Shown: positions 48,868-60,722, counted from the stretch's first letter. The stretch: 64,000 nucleotides of DNA from Ilyonectria destructans (GCA_020740775.1 JAHEWK010000010.1:1860001-1924000); one strand, 5' to 3'. Notes: generated from the sequence alone by a model not told the origin. Numbers and translations are program-made.

Positions 48868-49836
48868 TTAGGTGGCATTGTAATCAATCTCAAAACTAAA
48901 CGCCGAGTCGTAGTGCAGTGCCCAATATCCATCCCAGATCAACTTTGTGATAGGTCCGATCTTACCACCATTGATAGGCTTGTCATCCAAAGTTGTGATG
49001 GGCATAATGCCACCAGCAGTCGTGCACATAAAAATCTCGTCACAATTGTAAGCCAGGTCCACCGGTACAAATTCCACGTGGACTTCGATGTCGTTGGCTT
49101 TGGCTACGTCAAAGACGCTCTGTCGCGTTACCCCCTGGAGAACACCACGATCGGGCGTGAAGAGGGCGCCGTCTTTGACAAGAATGATGTTGAATCCAGA
49201 CCCCTCTGTAAGATTGGCATCTCCATCTGTAAGAAATGGATAAGTGGCGCCGCGGTCGGAGGCCTCAAAGAGACCGCGAACCAGGTCTCCCCATTGCAAG
49301 TTCTTAACAGTGGGATCCATAGACCCAGGGGGGACTCGTCGTACCGTCCTCGCAATGATGGCGCTACCACCGACTGACTGCATCTCAGGCTCCATTATCC
49401 AAACATAGGGCTGGATGAACATGTAGAGATTGTTGATGATTTCCTCGGGCTTGGAGCCACGGACACCCTTGAGCCCGCGCGTCACGATCAACTCAACATA
49501 GGCGTCCCGAATGCCGCTCTTGACTACCATATCGACTAATATTTTCTTGACTTCATCCCGAGGGAGGGGGAGCTTCAGTCGCAACTTTGTGCAACTGGCT
49601 TCCAACCGAGTAATGTGGTCGTCGAGTCGAAAAAAACGACCATCCCAGACCGCAGGTACATCGTAGGTCAAGTCGCTGCGCATGAAGCCTTGGTCGAGAA
49701 GGGGAATGCGAGCCTCAGCGAGAGGAACAAGCTCGCGCTCGATCCAGGCGATGCCCTTGGCGAAGCGGTTATTGCTCGCCTCCAGGACGGCCTGGCGCGC
49801 AGCGTAGCCGGCAAATATCTTCTCCATGGTGGCCAT
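48868..49836 (-). CDS. (R)-selective amine transaminase, fold-type IV PLP enzyme
   Basis: Intronless, 322 aa. The sequence follows the fungal (R)-selective amine:pyruvate transaminase group closely throughout. It starts [17 protein letters not shown], then [49 protein letters not shown], the PLP-lysine in [35 protein letters not shown] and [14 protein letters not shown]. Fold-type IV transaminases of this group move the amino group of an (R)-amine to pyruvate, giving a ketone and an alanine. The frame is open another 45 codons upstream, but 49836 matches the family start. No targeting signal. Its physiological substrate in fungi is not established. Confidence 0.93.
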   Translation of the reverse strand: MATMEKIFAGYAARQAVLEASNNRFAKGIAWIERELVPLAEARIPLLDQGFMRSDLTYDVPAVWDGRFFRLDDHITRLEASCTKLRLKLPLPRDEVKKILVDMVVKSGIRDAYVELIVTRGLKGVRGSKPEEIINNLYMFIQPYVWIMEPEMQSVGGSAIIARTVRRVPPGSMDPTVKNLQWGDLVRGLFEASDRGATYPFLTDGDANLTEGSGFNIILVKDGALFTPDRGVLQGVTRQSVFDVAKANDIEVHVEFVPVDLAYNCDEIFMCTTAGGIMPITTLDDKPINGGKIGPITKLIWDGYWALHYDSAFSFEIDYNAT

Positions 49837-50948
49837 ATCGAAACTGATAAGATGATGGAACAGAAAGTCGAAACTTAGTTTGATTGGATGCTTGAGAGTA
49901 GCCAGTACTATGAAATTTCGATGGTCTTGCTTATGTACAGGTGTAGAGTGTTCTAGGTGATCTTGGGACACATGTCCGTTAATATACTCATCGGAGCGGG
50001 CGTGGTGTTTTTACCTGATGTGGTAATTAATTCCGAGGAAGGGAATTTGGCTGATTTGCCATCTTCGGTCCTTGGCTGTCAGCGCCGGTGCAATTACGGG
50101 TGGGAGCCTGAGCCAGATTTCAATCACTCTGAGTAGGTGGCTAAAATCCTCTAGCCTCATGGAGCGTTGACAGGTTCATTTCCTATCAACGACGCTTTCA
50201 AAGATATTGGGCTAAAAATTGGGAAGGCAGCGGTCCTCGAAGATACACTGCGTTGATCTTGCTGCAATCGGTTCTAGCCTGAAGATTATCGCACATGCGG
50301 GGATGTTCCTTATCACGCATTGCAACCGACGTTTCCCGATTACGGCATGATTGTTGACTGGCTGAATGAGTTAGGCTCGGGAGAGGACCCGATACCTCGC
50401 GTCACCCTTGTATCTAGTCAGTATCCCAGCAGAGAGAATCAGCATACGAGACAACACAAGAGAGGAGGAGGAGAGATTGTTGCTGGCGACGGCGCATTTT
50501 ATTAGGCTAGGATAGGGAGATGAACGATGAAAAAGGAATAGACCAATGAACCTTGACGTAAAGGGGAGACATTGGAATTTTTATTCTGGGATAAAATGAC
50601 ATAGATAGAAAACGTAGAAGTAGCACGACCAAGCCGCGGTTTAGAGGACGGGAGCCCTAGCTCAAAATAAACACATTATCTCTTAGGGAAAGTCTGTGAA
50701 AGGCCTCTAGTGAGTTGATTCAACTAACTAGTCCCTATGCTGTTTACTTTCAAGATGAAGAAAGGAAAGAATCTAAATACAAACTGGGTGCGTGAAGACG
50801 CGTTATATCTTCTTTAATATAGAAGATTCGAGAATCAACTCGATGGCGCTGTGGAGAAGAATTCGGGCTTGGCGGCAGAGCCGCCAGCCAAGTGGGCCTG
50901 ACCCGTTACAAAGTCCATCTAACCGTTTTATCCACACACCCAAATTAA
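49837..50948. other. intergenic region
   Basis: About 1.1 kb between the acetyl-CoA synthetase 3' end and the transaminase start. A TATATTAA-like run near 49980 may be the transaminase TATA element. Otherwise nothing recognised. Confidence 0.45.
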
Positions 50949-53214
50949 TTACTCAGTTGCCGTCCGAACAGCCTCAATGATCTTCCCGACAGCCTCCGGA
51001 TCAGACAGAGTGGAGATATCCCCCAGTTGATCCTCCTCACCAGCCAAAATCTTTCTCAAGATGCGGCGCATGATCTTTCCAGAGCGAGTCTTGGGCAAAT
51101 CAGGTACTACATAGATCCCTTTTGGAGAGGCGAAGGGACCAATTGACTTTCGAACTTGTTGAACTAGTTCTTCGTGCAAGTTGTGATTTCCTTGGGAACC
51201 GTCCTTCAAAGTCAAGAAAGCTGTCGATGCCTGGCCTGTAAGTTCATCAGGTGTGGCAACCACCGCTGCCTCGGAGACCGCGGGATGTTCAATCAATGCG
51301 GCCTCTATCTCGGCCGTTGACAGGCGGTGACCGCTCACGTTGATGATGTCGTCCATGCGGCCACGAATCCAGAAGAACCCGTCATCATCACGACTGGCGC
51401 CATCACCAGTATACTGGAGAAGTGTTAGAAGCATCCAAGGAGAGCAGAAGGTCTTCTGAGAGAACTGACGTAGTATCCGTTGAAGGGCTTGAGATATGTG
51501 TCGGTGTATCGATCGTGAGCACCCCACACTGTTCGTGCCATGCTAGGCCACGGCTGCTTGAATGCAAGGACGCCCTCAAAATTGCTGTGATCAATCTCGC
51601 TGCCAGAAACCGGGTCCAGAATTACCGGCTCAATACCAAAGAAGGGAAGAGAGGCAGAACCGGGTTTCATTGGTGTGATACCGGCAAGCGGAGTGATGAC
51701 ATTGCACCCTGTCTCCGTCTGCCAATAAGTCTATTTATATTGGTAAGCGATGACCCTTTAGTTTAGGTGTATGCATGATCTTTGAACTTACATCAACGAC
51801 ATATGCTTCATTCTTCCCCACAATGTCGAAGTACCACATCCAAACCTCAGGTGCAATCGGCTCACCAACAGAACCTAGAACTCGCAGATGACTCATGGTG
51901 CTTGTGACATGCTCATCGCCAGCTCGTTTCAAAAAGCGAAGCGCGGTAGGGGCCACATAGAAATGCGTGATTTGGTGTTTTTCGATAATGTCCCAATAAC
52001 GAGATGGCGTCGGGTGGACCGGCGTTCCCTCAAAAACAACCGTTGTGATGCCAAGAAGCAATGGTGCGTACACCACGTAGGTATGTCCTGTGATCCATCC
52101 GACATCGCAGCCGCAAAAGAATCGGTCGCCGTCGTGAATGTCGAAGACGTATTTTCCAGTGGAAGCGGCCCCGACAAGATAGCCGCCGGTAGAATGCACA
52201 ATGCCCTTTGGCTTGCCCGTTGATCCGGATGTATAAAGAAGAAACAGTGGATCCTCCGAGTCCATTTCCTCTGGCGGAATGTACCCAGGCCATTTCTGAA
52301 CTTCTTGATGCCACCAATGATCTCTTCCGGATACCCAAGAAACTTGTGCACCCGTGTGTTGAAGAACCAAGACGTTGGATACGGCAGGACATTGAGAAAG
52401 CGCTTTGTCGATGATCGCTTTGATCCCAATTGTTTTGCCTCCTCGCTTGCCTTCGTCCGCAGTGAGAACGACCTTGCATCCTGCATCCAGGATGCGGTCC
52501 CTCACGGAATCGGCAGAAAACCCGGCAAAAATGACAGAATGGACTGCGCCGATGCGGGCGCAGGCTAGCAAAGCAATAACCGCCTCCGGAACCATGGGCA
52601 GATAAACAGCAATAATGTCGCCTTTCTGCACACCCATTCGCTTCAGTACGTGGCAGAGGTTGCATACCTCTCGCAACAGATCACCATAGGTTAGAGTTCG
52701 GCCAGAGTTGATTTCATCAGCCTCAAAGATGAGAGCCACCTTGCCGGGATCCTCAAACGCATGGCGGTCGATACAGTTGAACGAAGCATTGAGTTTGCCT
52801 CCCAAGAACCAACCATTGTCTCCATTAGAGAAACTCCCATTGTGCACTCTGTCGAAGTCTTTGGACCAAGATAAGAGCTCACGGGCTTGTTTGCCCCAAA
52901 ACTCTCTGGGGCTGTTGATTGATGCTAGGTATAGCTGTTTGTAGTTTTCGAAACCTGGGCATGTTAGTCATGTTGGGTCTGACGTCAACAGGATTTTCGG
53001 GATTCTTACTCTCCAAATGTGGTTTGCTGGGATGCTCTAGCGGGATTGGTAAGTAAAGGCCGTGTGAAATAAAGTAACGTGAGCCTGTACGTACTAGCCA
53101 GCATTCCTTCAGGGGTGCCTACATGACAGGGGATGGTCAGTCGATGCGATGAAATGATAGGGGCATGTGATGTGTTGACTCACTGAAAACGGGAATCCCA
53201 TTCGAATCACTCAT
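50949..53214 (-). CDS. acetyl-CoA synthetase
   Basis: Six exons (53214-53184, 53118-53095, 53036-53010, 52954-51792, 51730-51470, 51413-50949) give 656 aa. The three 5' exons are only 31, 24 and 27 bp; splicing yields a short leader, then [20 protein letters not shown]. Landmarks are [16 protein letters not shown] (ATP loop), [16 protein letters not shown], the acetate-pocket Trp in [42 protein letters not shown], and the regulatory lysine in [11 protein letters not shown]. It activates acetate to acetyl-CoA with ATP. Fungi usually carry one main acetate-inducible copy; whether this is that copy or a cluster paralogue is not visible here. Confidence 0.94.
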
Positions 53215-54603
53215 TGTTGTCGGTTCCGTCGAATTAGCCGGATTAAGAGGTGTGTGTTTAGAAGCTAATGAAGAAAAGAGAGGCAGGCAATAGATAGCTG
53301 TGATGTTTGGCGGACGATGAGAAAGGCTTCGAGCGACGGTTCTGCGTGGACTAGAAAAGGGTCAAAAAATGGATAAGCACGGAAACTTTTGAAAAGATTA
53401 GGTTGGATAAGCGGTGCTGCGGTGCAGGAAGCAAGGCTCAGGGGTCTCGGGCTGCATAAGAAGGTGAGCAGTGCCGTGGCGATGGCCTACGGTGGCACAC
53501 CGAGCGGTTAGGGGCAAATGGGGTGACGGAATCCGTCGTTGGGCGATCTGATGTTGTACCTAGACCGCCAATCGGGCGTGATGCATGCTCCTAATTCTAA
53601 CTTGTATTGGGCATTGCCATCACCAGCTGGTGCTTTTCCAAGCCTGATTCTGCCTCGTCTAACTGGCATGGTGGAGGGATGTTGCGGGGCTGTTGTCAGA
53701 TGTTGAGCGAAAATGAACCCACTCGCCTGCGTTGTACCTAAATTAGGAGACGCAGTCAGTCAACCCCCGACATCGGGACATCAGGTGCTCTGGTTAACGG
53801 GGCTCTGGATTTAATGACTGCGTGCCGGGTAGTACAGAGCTGACGTTGGGAATCGGAGGGGGAATCTGTGACGTCTGCACAGCTTGGCGGAAGGAATCGA
53901 CCCAACCAAAATCCCAAAGGCCCTTGTGTTCCGGTCAGAAGACCTCGTAAATGCGAGGAACTAGCAGCTGTTCCGAGGGCGAACGGGGAGCGAATGCAAT
54001 CTTCTCTCCGCCAGTGCGACGGACATGAGCCCGACGTTTCGTGAGAATAATGTCTTGAAAATCACCTAATCGCTTTTCTGTGTACGCATCGCACTGTGGC
54101 TAACCGTCAACAACAGCACAACGCCTAGTTTTGATGCAGGAGTCTGGTGGTGGCCAATTCCAGCACGTGCTCGCTCACGGTTGCAGGAGATGGCGCAGCA
54201 GGCTTCTAAACGATTTATTTTCGGGTATGGAACTTTGCCCTCTAGTCTGATAAGCTTAAGCTGTAGTCATTAATATTGAGACACGTATTTTTACTCTGAT
54301 TTGTAGACTGCCATACAGGAAACCCATCGTATTCTAGCCAAGTTCTACTATCGCATCGAAGCGGAAAGACATGGGAAACACCACAAATACGAAGGTTAAA
54401 TCAACGAGCAAAATGGGGGAGGAAACAGCATGACAACATCATCAAGGCTCTTCTTTTTATTTGTGGAGTGTACGCGATGCAAATTTGTGAAATTGACCCA
54501 TTGCAATATCTTCCAAGTTTGAGAGTCAACTACCGGTCGTTGCTCCGCCACCACCTAGTCGCTTTGCTGTTTTGTCCGAGAAAGTATGTGAGGCCATGTG
54601 TTA
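53215..54603. other. intergenic region
   Basis: About 1.4 kb upstream of the acetyl-CoA synthetase gene. It should contain its promoter; no gene or element recognised. Confidence 0.45.
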
Positions 54604-55188
54604 AAGCCCCTTCGGAGTTAAACCACTTTCCTGAGAGTCTGGCGGTGGTGTGTTCAGCATCTGTTGTGGTCTCATAGGGATAGACGATTCCCTTGGTTTC
54701 GATGCTGAGGTGCGTGGAGATTGCCAGTTTTCTGTATGTATTGCCGCCGGTGCTGGCACGATCAAACGACACGAAGAATTTGCTTTATCCCATAAACCGG
54801 AATCGTTCAAAATCTCTAGGAGCGAGTCCCAATCTGATGGAACCATGTTAACAGATTCTCCAGCAAGAAAATCCGTGTCTTGCGAGTTGCGTGACGAGTA
54901 TTCCAAATCGGAAGCTGAATAGTTTGGTTGTTGAAGATCTGAGAGACAGGGTCCGACCGTATCTTGGCTACCTGTTTGAGAGTAACAGTGCAAATCGGTG
55001 ATTCCGTGAGCATTATATTGGTGCTTGGATAAGAAATCACTGCAGCAGAACTTTGACGAACACTGCCAGCAGTAGAAGTAAATCATTACCGCTAGCTTTG
55101 GATCGTCCTCTGGTAAGCAGTGATGACTAGAAAGACGACTAGAAACCCTTTGAGCAGCTGAAACGCCCATCTGGAATTGTTCAGGCAT
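54601..55188 (-). CDS. small protein with a single C2H2-like finger, hypothetical
   Basis: An ATG at 55188 opens 195 codons. Residues 41-62 give one C2H2-type pattern (CWQCSSKFCCSDFLSKHQYNAH; C-x2-C-x12-H-x4-H). The rest is low-complexity, rich in Ser/Pro/Asp, with no second finger or regulatory domain. It could be a short transcription factor, the N-terminal part of a longer gene with unseen exons, or a relic; it sits in a region of decayed genes. The frame extends upstream only with non-ATG codons. Confidence 0.4.
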   Translation of the reverse strand: MPEQFQMGVSAAQRVSSRLSSHHCLPEDDPKLAVMIYFYCWQCSSKFCCSDFLSKHQYNAHGITDLHCYSQTGSQDTVGPCLSDLQQPNYSASDLEYSSRNSQDTDFLAGESVNMVPSDWDSLLEILNDSGLWDKANSSCRLIVPAPAAIHTENWQSPRTSASKPRESSIPMRPQQMLNTPPPDSQESGLTPKGL

Positions 55189-55796
55189 TTTAGCTAATAT
55201 CAGCAAACCTTCTCCAAAGTTGGACCAATTTGGGATTAGAATGGGTCGGCTGGTTCATTATCAGCGAAGATATTTGTGGCGGGAAGTGGGCGGTCAGACT
55301 TCGAGTGCCGATGTTGATACCCGTCCGTGTGCGCCACTCCGAGGCACCCCGCTTTGCCCCGAGGTACTCAGCGCCACTCCATGGCACCTCGTCACATTTT
55401 ACAATATTTCCCTATATCTGGTCGCCCTATGAGACCTGTCACTACGGGAAAGTAACAATTTGGTCTTTATTGCAGACAGTGTACCCCGGGCTGGTCAATC
55501 ATCGTCAAAACATCATGCAAAAATGCGCTCAACTTGGGCAGCTTTGACAGGGGCAAGGATTATCACTCCGAACTCGACTACAAAAAAGATGGACAGATTG
55601 AAATGAAGATATATGCCTTCCCATATACCGTGAGACCTAAGCTGTTATCCTTCATGCTATGCGACCTTGTTCAGATGGGGTGTTCAATGACGTATTTCTG
55701 CATACTCGCCCGGCCCTGCTCAACAACATAGAATCATAGCCCTCATCTCTCTTCGCCACCCTTGACCACCACAACATTCGGCACATAAACTAATTT
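55189..55796. other. intergenic region
   Basis: About 600 bp. Overlapping short frames on both strands show no family features. Confidence 0.4.
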
Positions 55797-56640
55797 GCGC
55801 GTGCCAGAACCTTTGAGTGCGATTATTTCTCGAAAGATTCAACCCGATCTTCCCCGTAGTGCACTCTCCAACTGTCCGTCCACAGTCAGAAAATGAGCTC
55901 CTTTTGTCTTCCTGTTCACTGGGGAGCTTATTTGTGGGAAGTGCGACTGCGGTGAGTCAAGGGATGAACATATTTGAGCGCCTCAACGAGGTAGCCTTAG
56001 CCACGGTGTGTTGATGGCCACGTGAGAATATCTCTGTTGGTGCCTATCTGACAGTAGCAGTGGGAGTCTTACTTAGCTCGAGGGGAACACGGGGCCACTG
56101 CGCTGACGCAAACTGCGCTCCTAGGCCAAACTTTTAGACTACTCTCAAGTGTAAGCCCCTCCTTTGCTCCTTGTGTTTACGCTGTCCTAACCTGTTAGGA
56201 TCCGAAAGGTTTGATTATCGTGGAGGCATTTTATGGGACAGCGATTGCAGTAAGTACATAACTTAGTATTTCCAAACTTTTCACTATTAAACATCACTAT
56301 CATACTTGTCCTCCTCGTGCCGTTGTATCTTCTTGTTAATAAGTTTGCAGTGGGTGCGTCAAAATAAAGCATTTTCATCACACAACTCGATACCAGATGT
56401 AGACTACCTTGAAGACCACGAGTTGGATAAGAATTGGCGACAGTGGGCTTCTAGAGAAGAGATAATACGGTAAGACATATTCTACCTTGACTTTATCCCA
56501 CTAATAGCCGTTAGAATTGTCTTGGGACTCTTTACCCATGATTCCATCCTCTGCTGTGAGTTCACCCTACCGTCCAAGTAGCGGGTGGATTGGAGCATCT
56601 CAACTCACCTTGAAGTGCTAAAGTTGCATTGTAAAATAAC
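55797..56640 (+). pseudogene. decayed fungal-specific transcription factor (regulatory domain)
   Basis: Exon-like pieces in order: FLERFNPIFPVVHSPT and LGSLFVGSATAVSQGM (55817 on), GATALTQTALLGQTF (near 56093), KGLIIVEAFYGTAIA (near 56205), VDYLEDHELDKNWRQWA (near 56400), and IVLGLFTHDSIL (near 56513). Several junctions still have GT...AG borders (GTAAGC near 56150; GTAAGT near 56251; GTAAGA near 56470). However, a TGA interrupts the first exon at about 56010, and no zinc finger was found upstream on this strand. It is best read as a dead or dying C2H2/Zn2Cys6-type regulator gene. Confidence 0.65.
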
Positions 56641-57502
56641 CGCTGGGCTAAGTATTTTAATTCCGTTTGAAGCACCTGGTAAGTGTTTCGAGGAAAAGTT
56701 AAGGGAGTCATGTCAACTCCCTTGAACCTCTAGAAGTGAAGTGAATCTGTTCACAGAGTGCCCATAAGAGCGGCCCCGGTGATGCGAATGGATTATGGAC
56801 CATGGGGGTTGGGATATCTGTAAAAGGTAACATGTCCTCTGTGGATATCCTGAGCAGCTGTCGTATATAACGGCTCACTGCTAGCAGATGCTGCCAGGCA
56901 TCCCTAAAATCTGGCTAACTGCACGCGTCAGCTGGGAATGCAAAATTGCACTCGGGCCAGCATAAGTTCATCTATCTCTAGCCGCAGCTATTTCCGGTCT
57001 AATAGACGAGAACCATCCCTGGCCAGATATGGATCAGCTTGACGCTCAATGTAGGATGCAAGTACCTGATGTTGCAATGTGGTTAAATGGCGTGCCATTG
57101 GTAATATCACGCCAGTGGACCTGCGACGAGCCTATCATTCATAATATCTGGGGCTAGAGATGTAGAATATTTTCGAGAACCCCCGTTCTATCGGCCCGAC
57201 TTAGATCTCCATGACAAATCGATGAGGAGCCTAGAAGCTGACCGACAATAGCGGAAATAATATTCTAGAATGATGGCTGAAGTCGATGCCCCACTTCCAA
57301 GTTCCCCGGAACAGTCAATGAATGCAATACACAATGAACATCTCAGAATGTAGTAAATAGTGGGAAACGCCAAATAGAATCCACCTTAAGAACACAGGAA
57401 TTACCGTGAACAGAAGAACGCATGGCAGCGCTCTGGTCTTATGAGACCTCCACCAGTGCTATGAACTTTTGTGTTTATGAAGGATCACTCAACAAATAAA
57501 CC
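56641..57502. other. intergenic region
   Basis: About 860 bp between the decayed regulator and the MITE. No gene recognised. Confidence 0.45.
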
Positions 57503-57703
57503 ACCGTATCGACACGGTAAATTCATACTGAATTTTCACCCCACTTAAAAGTGGCTTATCACTCCACTACCTGTTATCAGAACTCTACTATCAGTTATCG
57601 GGACGACCATAGCGAATCACTTAGGAATTAAGCAACAGGATTTGCGGGCTTGCTTGCATAAGTGGGGAAGTAATTCAGTACGAATTTACCGAGTCGATAC
57701 GGT
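57503..57703. mobile_element. 201-bp MITE with long terminal inverted repeats
   Basis: The left end ACCGTATCGACACGGTAAA and the right end, read in reverse complement, ACCGTATCGACTCGGTAAA, match over about 32 bp with two differences. CCCCACTTA is again shared after a four-base mismatch. The element is flanked by AACC on both sides (57499-57502 and 57704-57707), a possible 4-bp target duplication. There is no coding capacity. It lies 257 bp upstream of the NmrA-like ATG, so it may have inserted into that promoter. The tip itself is an imperfect palindrome (CCGTATCGACACGG). Confidence 0.8.
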
Positions 57704-57959
57704 AACCGAGTAGATTGATTCAACGCATGCGGTCTAACGTCATACTACATGCCGATTTGTCATAATGTAAGACGGGAACATGACAATGCTTAATTAGGGA
57801 ATACTCCCAATTGGGAAATATTCCCAGCTGGCGCTTCTTTCCCCGCTCACTCATAATGTGTACAAGAACCCCTTCTATTTAACTCTCCAACATGAAGCGC
57901 GTTATTCATACAGCCTCTACACACACAATACAAACAGCCTTGATCAACAAACCTCAACA

Positions 57960-59034
57960 ATGGGAGTCATTGCAGTTGCTGGTGGCAGTGGCCCGGTTGG
58001 CAAGACGATTGTCGATGGCCTTGTCGCCTACGCCAAACACCAAGTCTATGTTCTGTCTCGTACCGTACGCAGCCGGCAAAAAATTGGAATTTCCTCATCT
58101 AATCTCTGGAGTCTAGAACCGCCCTTCGCAACAAGGAGTCCATTATCTGAAAGTTGACTACGCCGATATTGAAGGCATGGGTCAGGCGTTCAAGCAGGCT
58201 GGCGTTGACACTGTGATCTGCGCAATCGGTGTTGTCACTCCGGAAACAAACCAAGCCCAGCTCAATCTCATACAAGCAGCGGAACAATCAGAACCAACTC
58301 GAAGATTTGTCATTAGCGGCTTTGATATGCAGCATTTAAAAGAGAAAGTCCAAATTCTAGTAGCAGAATGACTAGTACTAATTACGGACATTAGGCACAT
58401 CGAAATTAGTCCATTGGCCCGGTACACGTTTGAAGCTATCGAAAGCCTTGATAAAACCAGCCTCGAGTATACGCGCATCGTGAATGGCTGGTTTTTGGAT
58501 TATTATGGTATGCCGTATTGGAAATCTCACCTCCACCCATGGATCAACATCATGAATATGGAGAAGAAATGGGCAGCCATTCCTGGAGATGGATCCGCAA
58601 AGGCGACTTTTATTACAACTCAGGACATGTCCAAGTTTGTCGCTCACTTAATGGATATCGGCCAGTGGCCTGCGGTCAGCTTCATCGCCTCTGAGACATT
58701 GTCATTCAATCAACTCGTAGCGATGGCGGAGAAAGCGCGCGGTAAGTAACAAGCCCAACAACTGTTTGAACGAAGTTAATTAGGTACAGGATGCAAGTTT
58801 CAGGTTGCATACGACAGCTTGGAGAAGCTGAAGTCCGGGTCGATTTCTTTCTTTCACGAGTTCCCTCAAATCGACTTCATCGAGAATCCTGAAGCCTTTT
58901 TCGCAATGATTCACTACCAAGCTGGATTAGGGCGATATCATATCGCGAATGTGGAAAGCTTGACCGACAAGTTTCCAGAAATCAAGATGACCAGCGCAGC
59001 AGAGGTAATGGAATCGTCTTGGATAGGCAAATAG
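57960..59034 (+). pseudogene. NmrA-like NAD(P)-binding protein with damaged splice donor
   Basis: The exon plan is 57960-58064, 58117-58343, 58395-58741 and 58784-59034. The N-terminus MGVIAVAGGSGPVGKTIV is the NAD(P) Rossmann motif of NmrA/isoflavone-reductase proteins. Later blocks are VDTVICAIGVVTPETN, RRFVISGFDM, YTRIVNGWFLDYYG, ITTQDMSKFVAHLMD and FHEFPQIDFIENPE, giving about 310 aa if all exons join. Intron 2 has a good TACTAAT branch and TTAG acceptor, but the frame-correct donor reads GAAAGT instead of GTAAGT (58344-58349). Without splicing there, the protein stops at 58371. Introns 1 and 3 are canonical. So the gene is probably inactive or relies on a rare GA donor. Confidence 0.75.
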
Positions 59035-59349
59035 GAAATTTTCAATGGCTTGAGACGTACATTCTGAAGCCTTGACCTATCTATGTGGGTTGAATTGACC
59101 ATCAAAGCTGCATATTTGGGCCTAGAAAGGCCAATTGATGCTGCGATATGTGTCTCGATATATATTCAAGCATCTGCTGTTGTCAGTGAGATTCTCTCAT
59201 TCACTTCCGTCCAGGCGAATGTCATGTTCCATGCCAGCCTCATCGCGGAATCTAAGCTCAGGTCTGTGCAAGGTCTCTTCCAAATCTGGATGCAATGTCT
59301 AGGCATGACGTATTCCTTTCGTTTAGTACATGGTGTTGTGTTTGTTTAG
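59035..59349. other. intergenic stretch
   Basis: About 315 bp. An 88-codon frame here may be the degraded start of the permease relic that follows, but it has no clear family match. Confidence 0.35.
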
Positions 59350-59900
59350 GCAGTAGGCATCAAAGAACCATTTCTTACACGGATTTTACCGACGTCCTGA
59401 AATGTTCGCTGTAGGTGCTTCGATCCCAATTGGGACCAAGGTCCAAAATCCGACAAATCTTCATTGCGACTGGGATGATCTTCGTTTCCTTCCTCATCAT
59501 TGGTGGGGTCGGCTTCTAAAGCCGTCTCAGCACTGCAAAACAGTATTTTATCGTGGTCTTCTCGTTTGCCATTGTATATGCGTTCAACTAAGGCTTGGGA
59601 CACTCGCCTATACTGCCGCACAAGAGACACCAATTGGTGTGAAACAGAATAATATCATGTCGGTATACATTTTTATTTTGTACTTTGTCACATGAGTGTC
59701 TTGTTTATCGCGCGCAATTCTACTATGACGTAATCTTGGGACCTAAGCTCGGTTTTGTTTGTGCCGATATTACGCTTACTTTGCTGATATGGGCTTGCTT
59801 TTGTGTTGGGGAAATACTCGGAAGAACAAACCTAGAGATTGCGAGGCTGTTTCAAGAGCGCGTTCCACACGTAAACGGAGGACTCAGGACTGAGCGATGA
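59350..59900 (+). pseudogene. decayed MFS sugar permease (C-terminal half)
   Basis: Pieces of a sugar porter lie in shifting frames: IRQIFIATGMIFVSFLII (near 59454), then FSFAIVYAFN, a stop, TPIGVKQNNIMSVYIFILYF (near 59630), and LGPKLGFVCADITLTLLIWA then LGRTNLEIARLFQERVP (near 59740-59860). Stops and frameshifts separate all of them. The remaining N-terminal half is not recognisable. Confidence 0.72.
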
Positions 59901-60696
59901 CCTGGGGAAGACAAAAACTAATGTTGTATATGTCAAGTAATCTGATGGTAGTGATTAGGATAGCAGCATTGGGCAAGGGAATAATCCCTTTCTTGATTAA
60001 ACTATTGGCAGCAGATATCCAAAGCCTGAGTTAAAAACTTATACTCTCTATATCCGTTTCCACTGCCCTCGCAGCTAGCTTTCTCTTTGTATTTGGCTCG
60101 TCTGTCGACTTCGCCTGCTTGGTCCAAGGCTCACTACCTCAGTAGTTACGGTGGCCTAAGGTAGTCCGACCCTCTGCCTCGATATAGCTATATTATTATT
60201 ATTATTAAGTATATGCTATTCTACCTATATCTAGGCCTATAGAACTCCTACAACTAATTTAACAAGAAAAAACCCAATAGCTATTTCTAGCTCTAGAATA
60301 AAAACCTCGCTGCGGTTTCGCTCTGCTACCTCTAGGGACTACGTATCGTCGTCAGGTCTATACTAGTGATCTCGTTGCCAGCCTTATCTAGGTTTGCAAG
60401 TTATAGATTTACCCTTCGTCTGGCCTCAGCTGCCTCAGGGTTGTTGCAACGCTGTCGGGGGGGTCCCGTCGGGGTCGCAGCGGCCAGGGCTGGACCTCTA
60501 TATCTCTCTTCCTTTTCCTCTTCCCTTATTAGTCCCGTCTAAAGACACTGCAGGATTGCATCGCCTCCTCGTGGGCCCCTGCTTATTTGTTGCTGGCTAT
60601 ACAACCCAGTTGCCTGTACGTTAGCCCTCCGGCTGTCGCCAGTCATACCGGGCCGGCTATTCCTTTTTCCGGCTGTAGTCCTAGTTATATGATCGT

Positions 60697-60722
60697 CACA
60701 TGCCGGCGCGTGCCGGCATGTG
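60697..60722. repeat. 11-bp stem hairpin
   Basis: CACATGCCGGC and GCCGGCATGTG are perfect reverse complements separated by GCGT. On the minus strand, a CTAG follows 12 nt after the stem, resembling a Helitron 3' terminus (hairpin, about 10-12 nt, CTRR). Confidence 0.6.
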
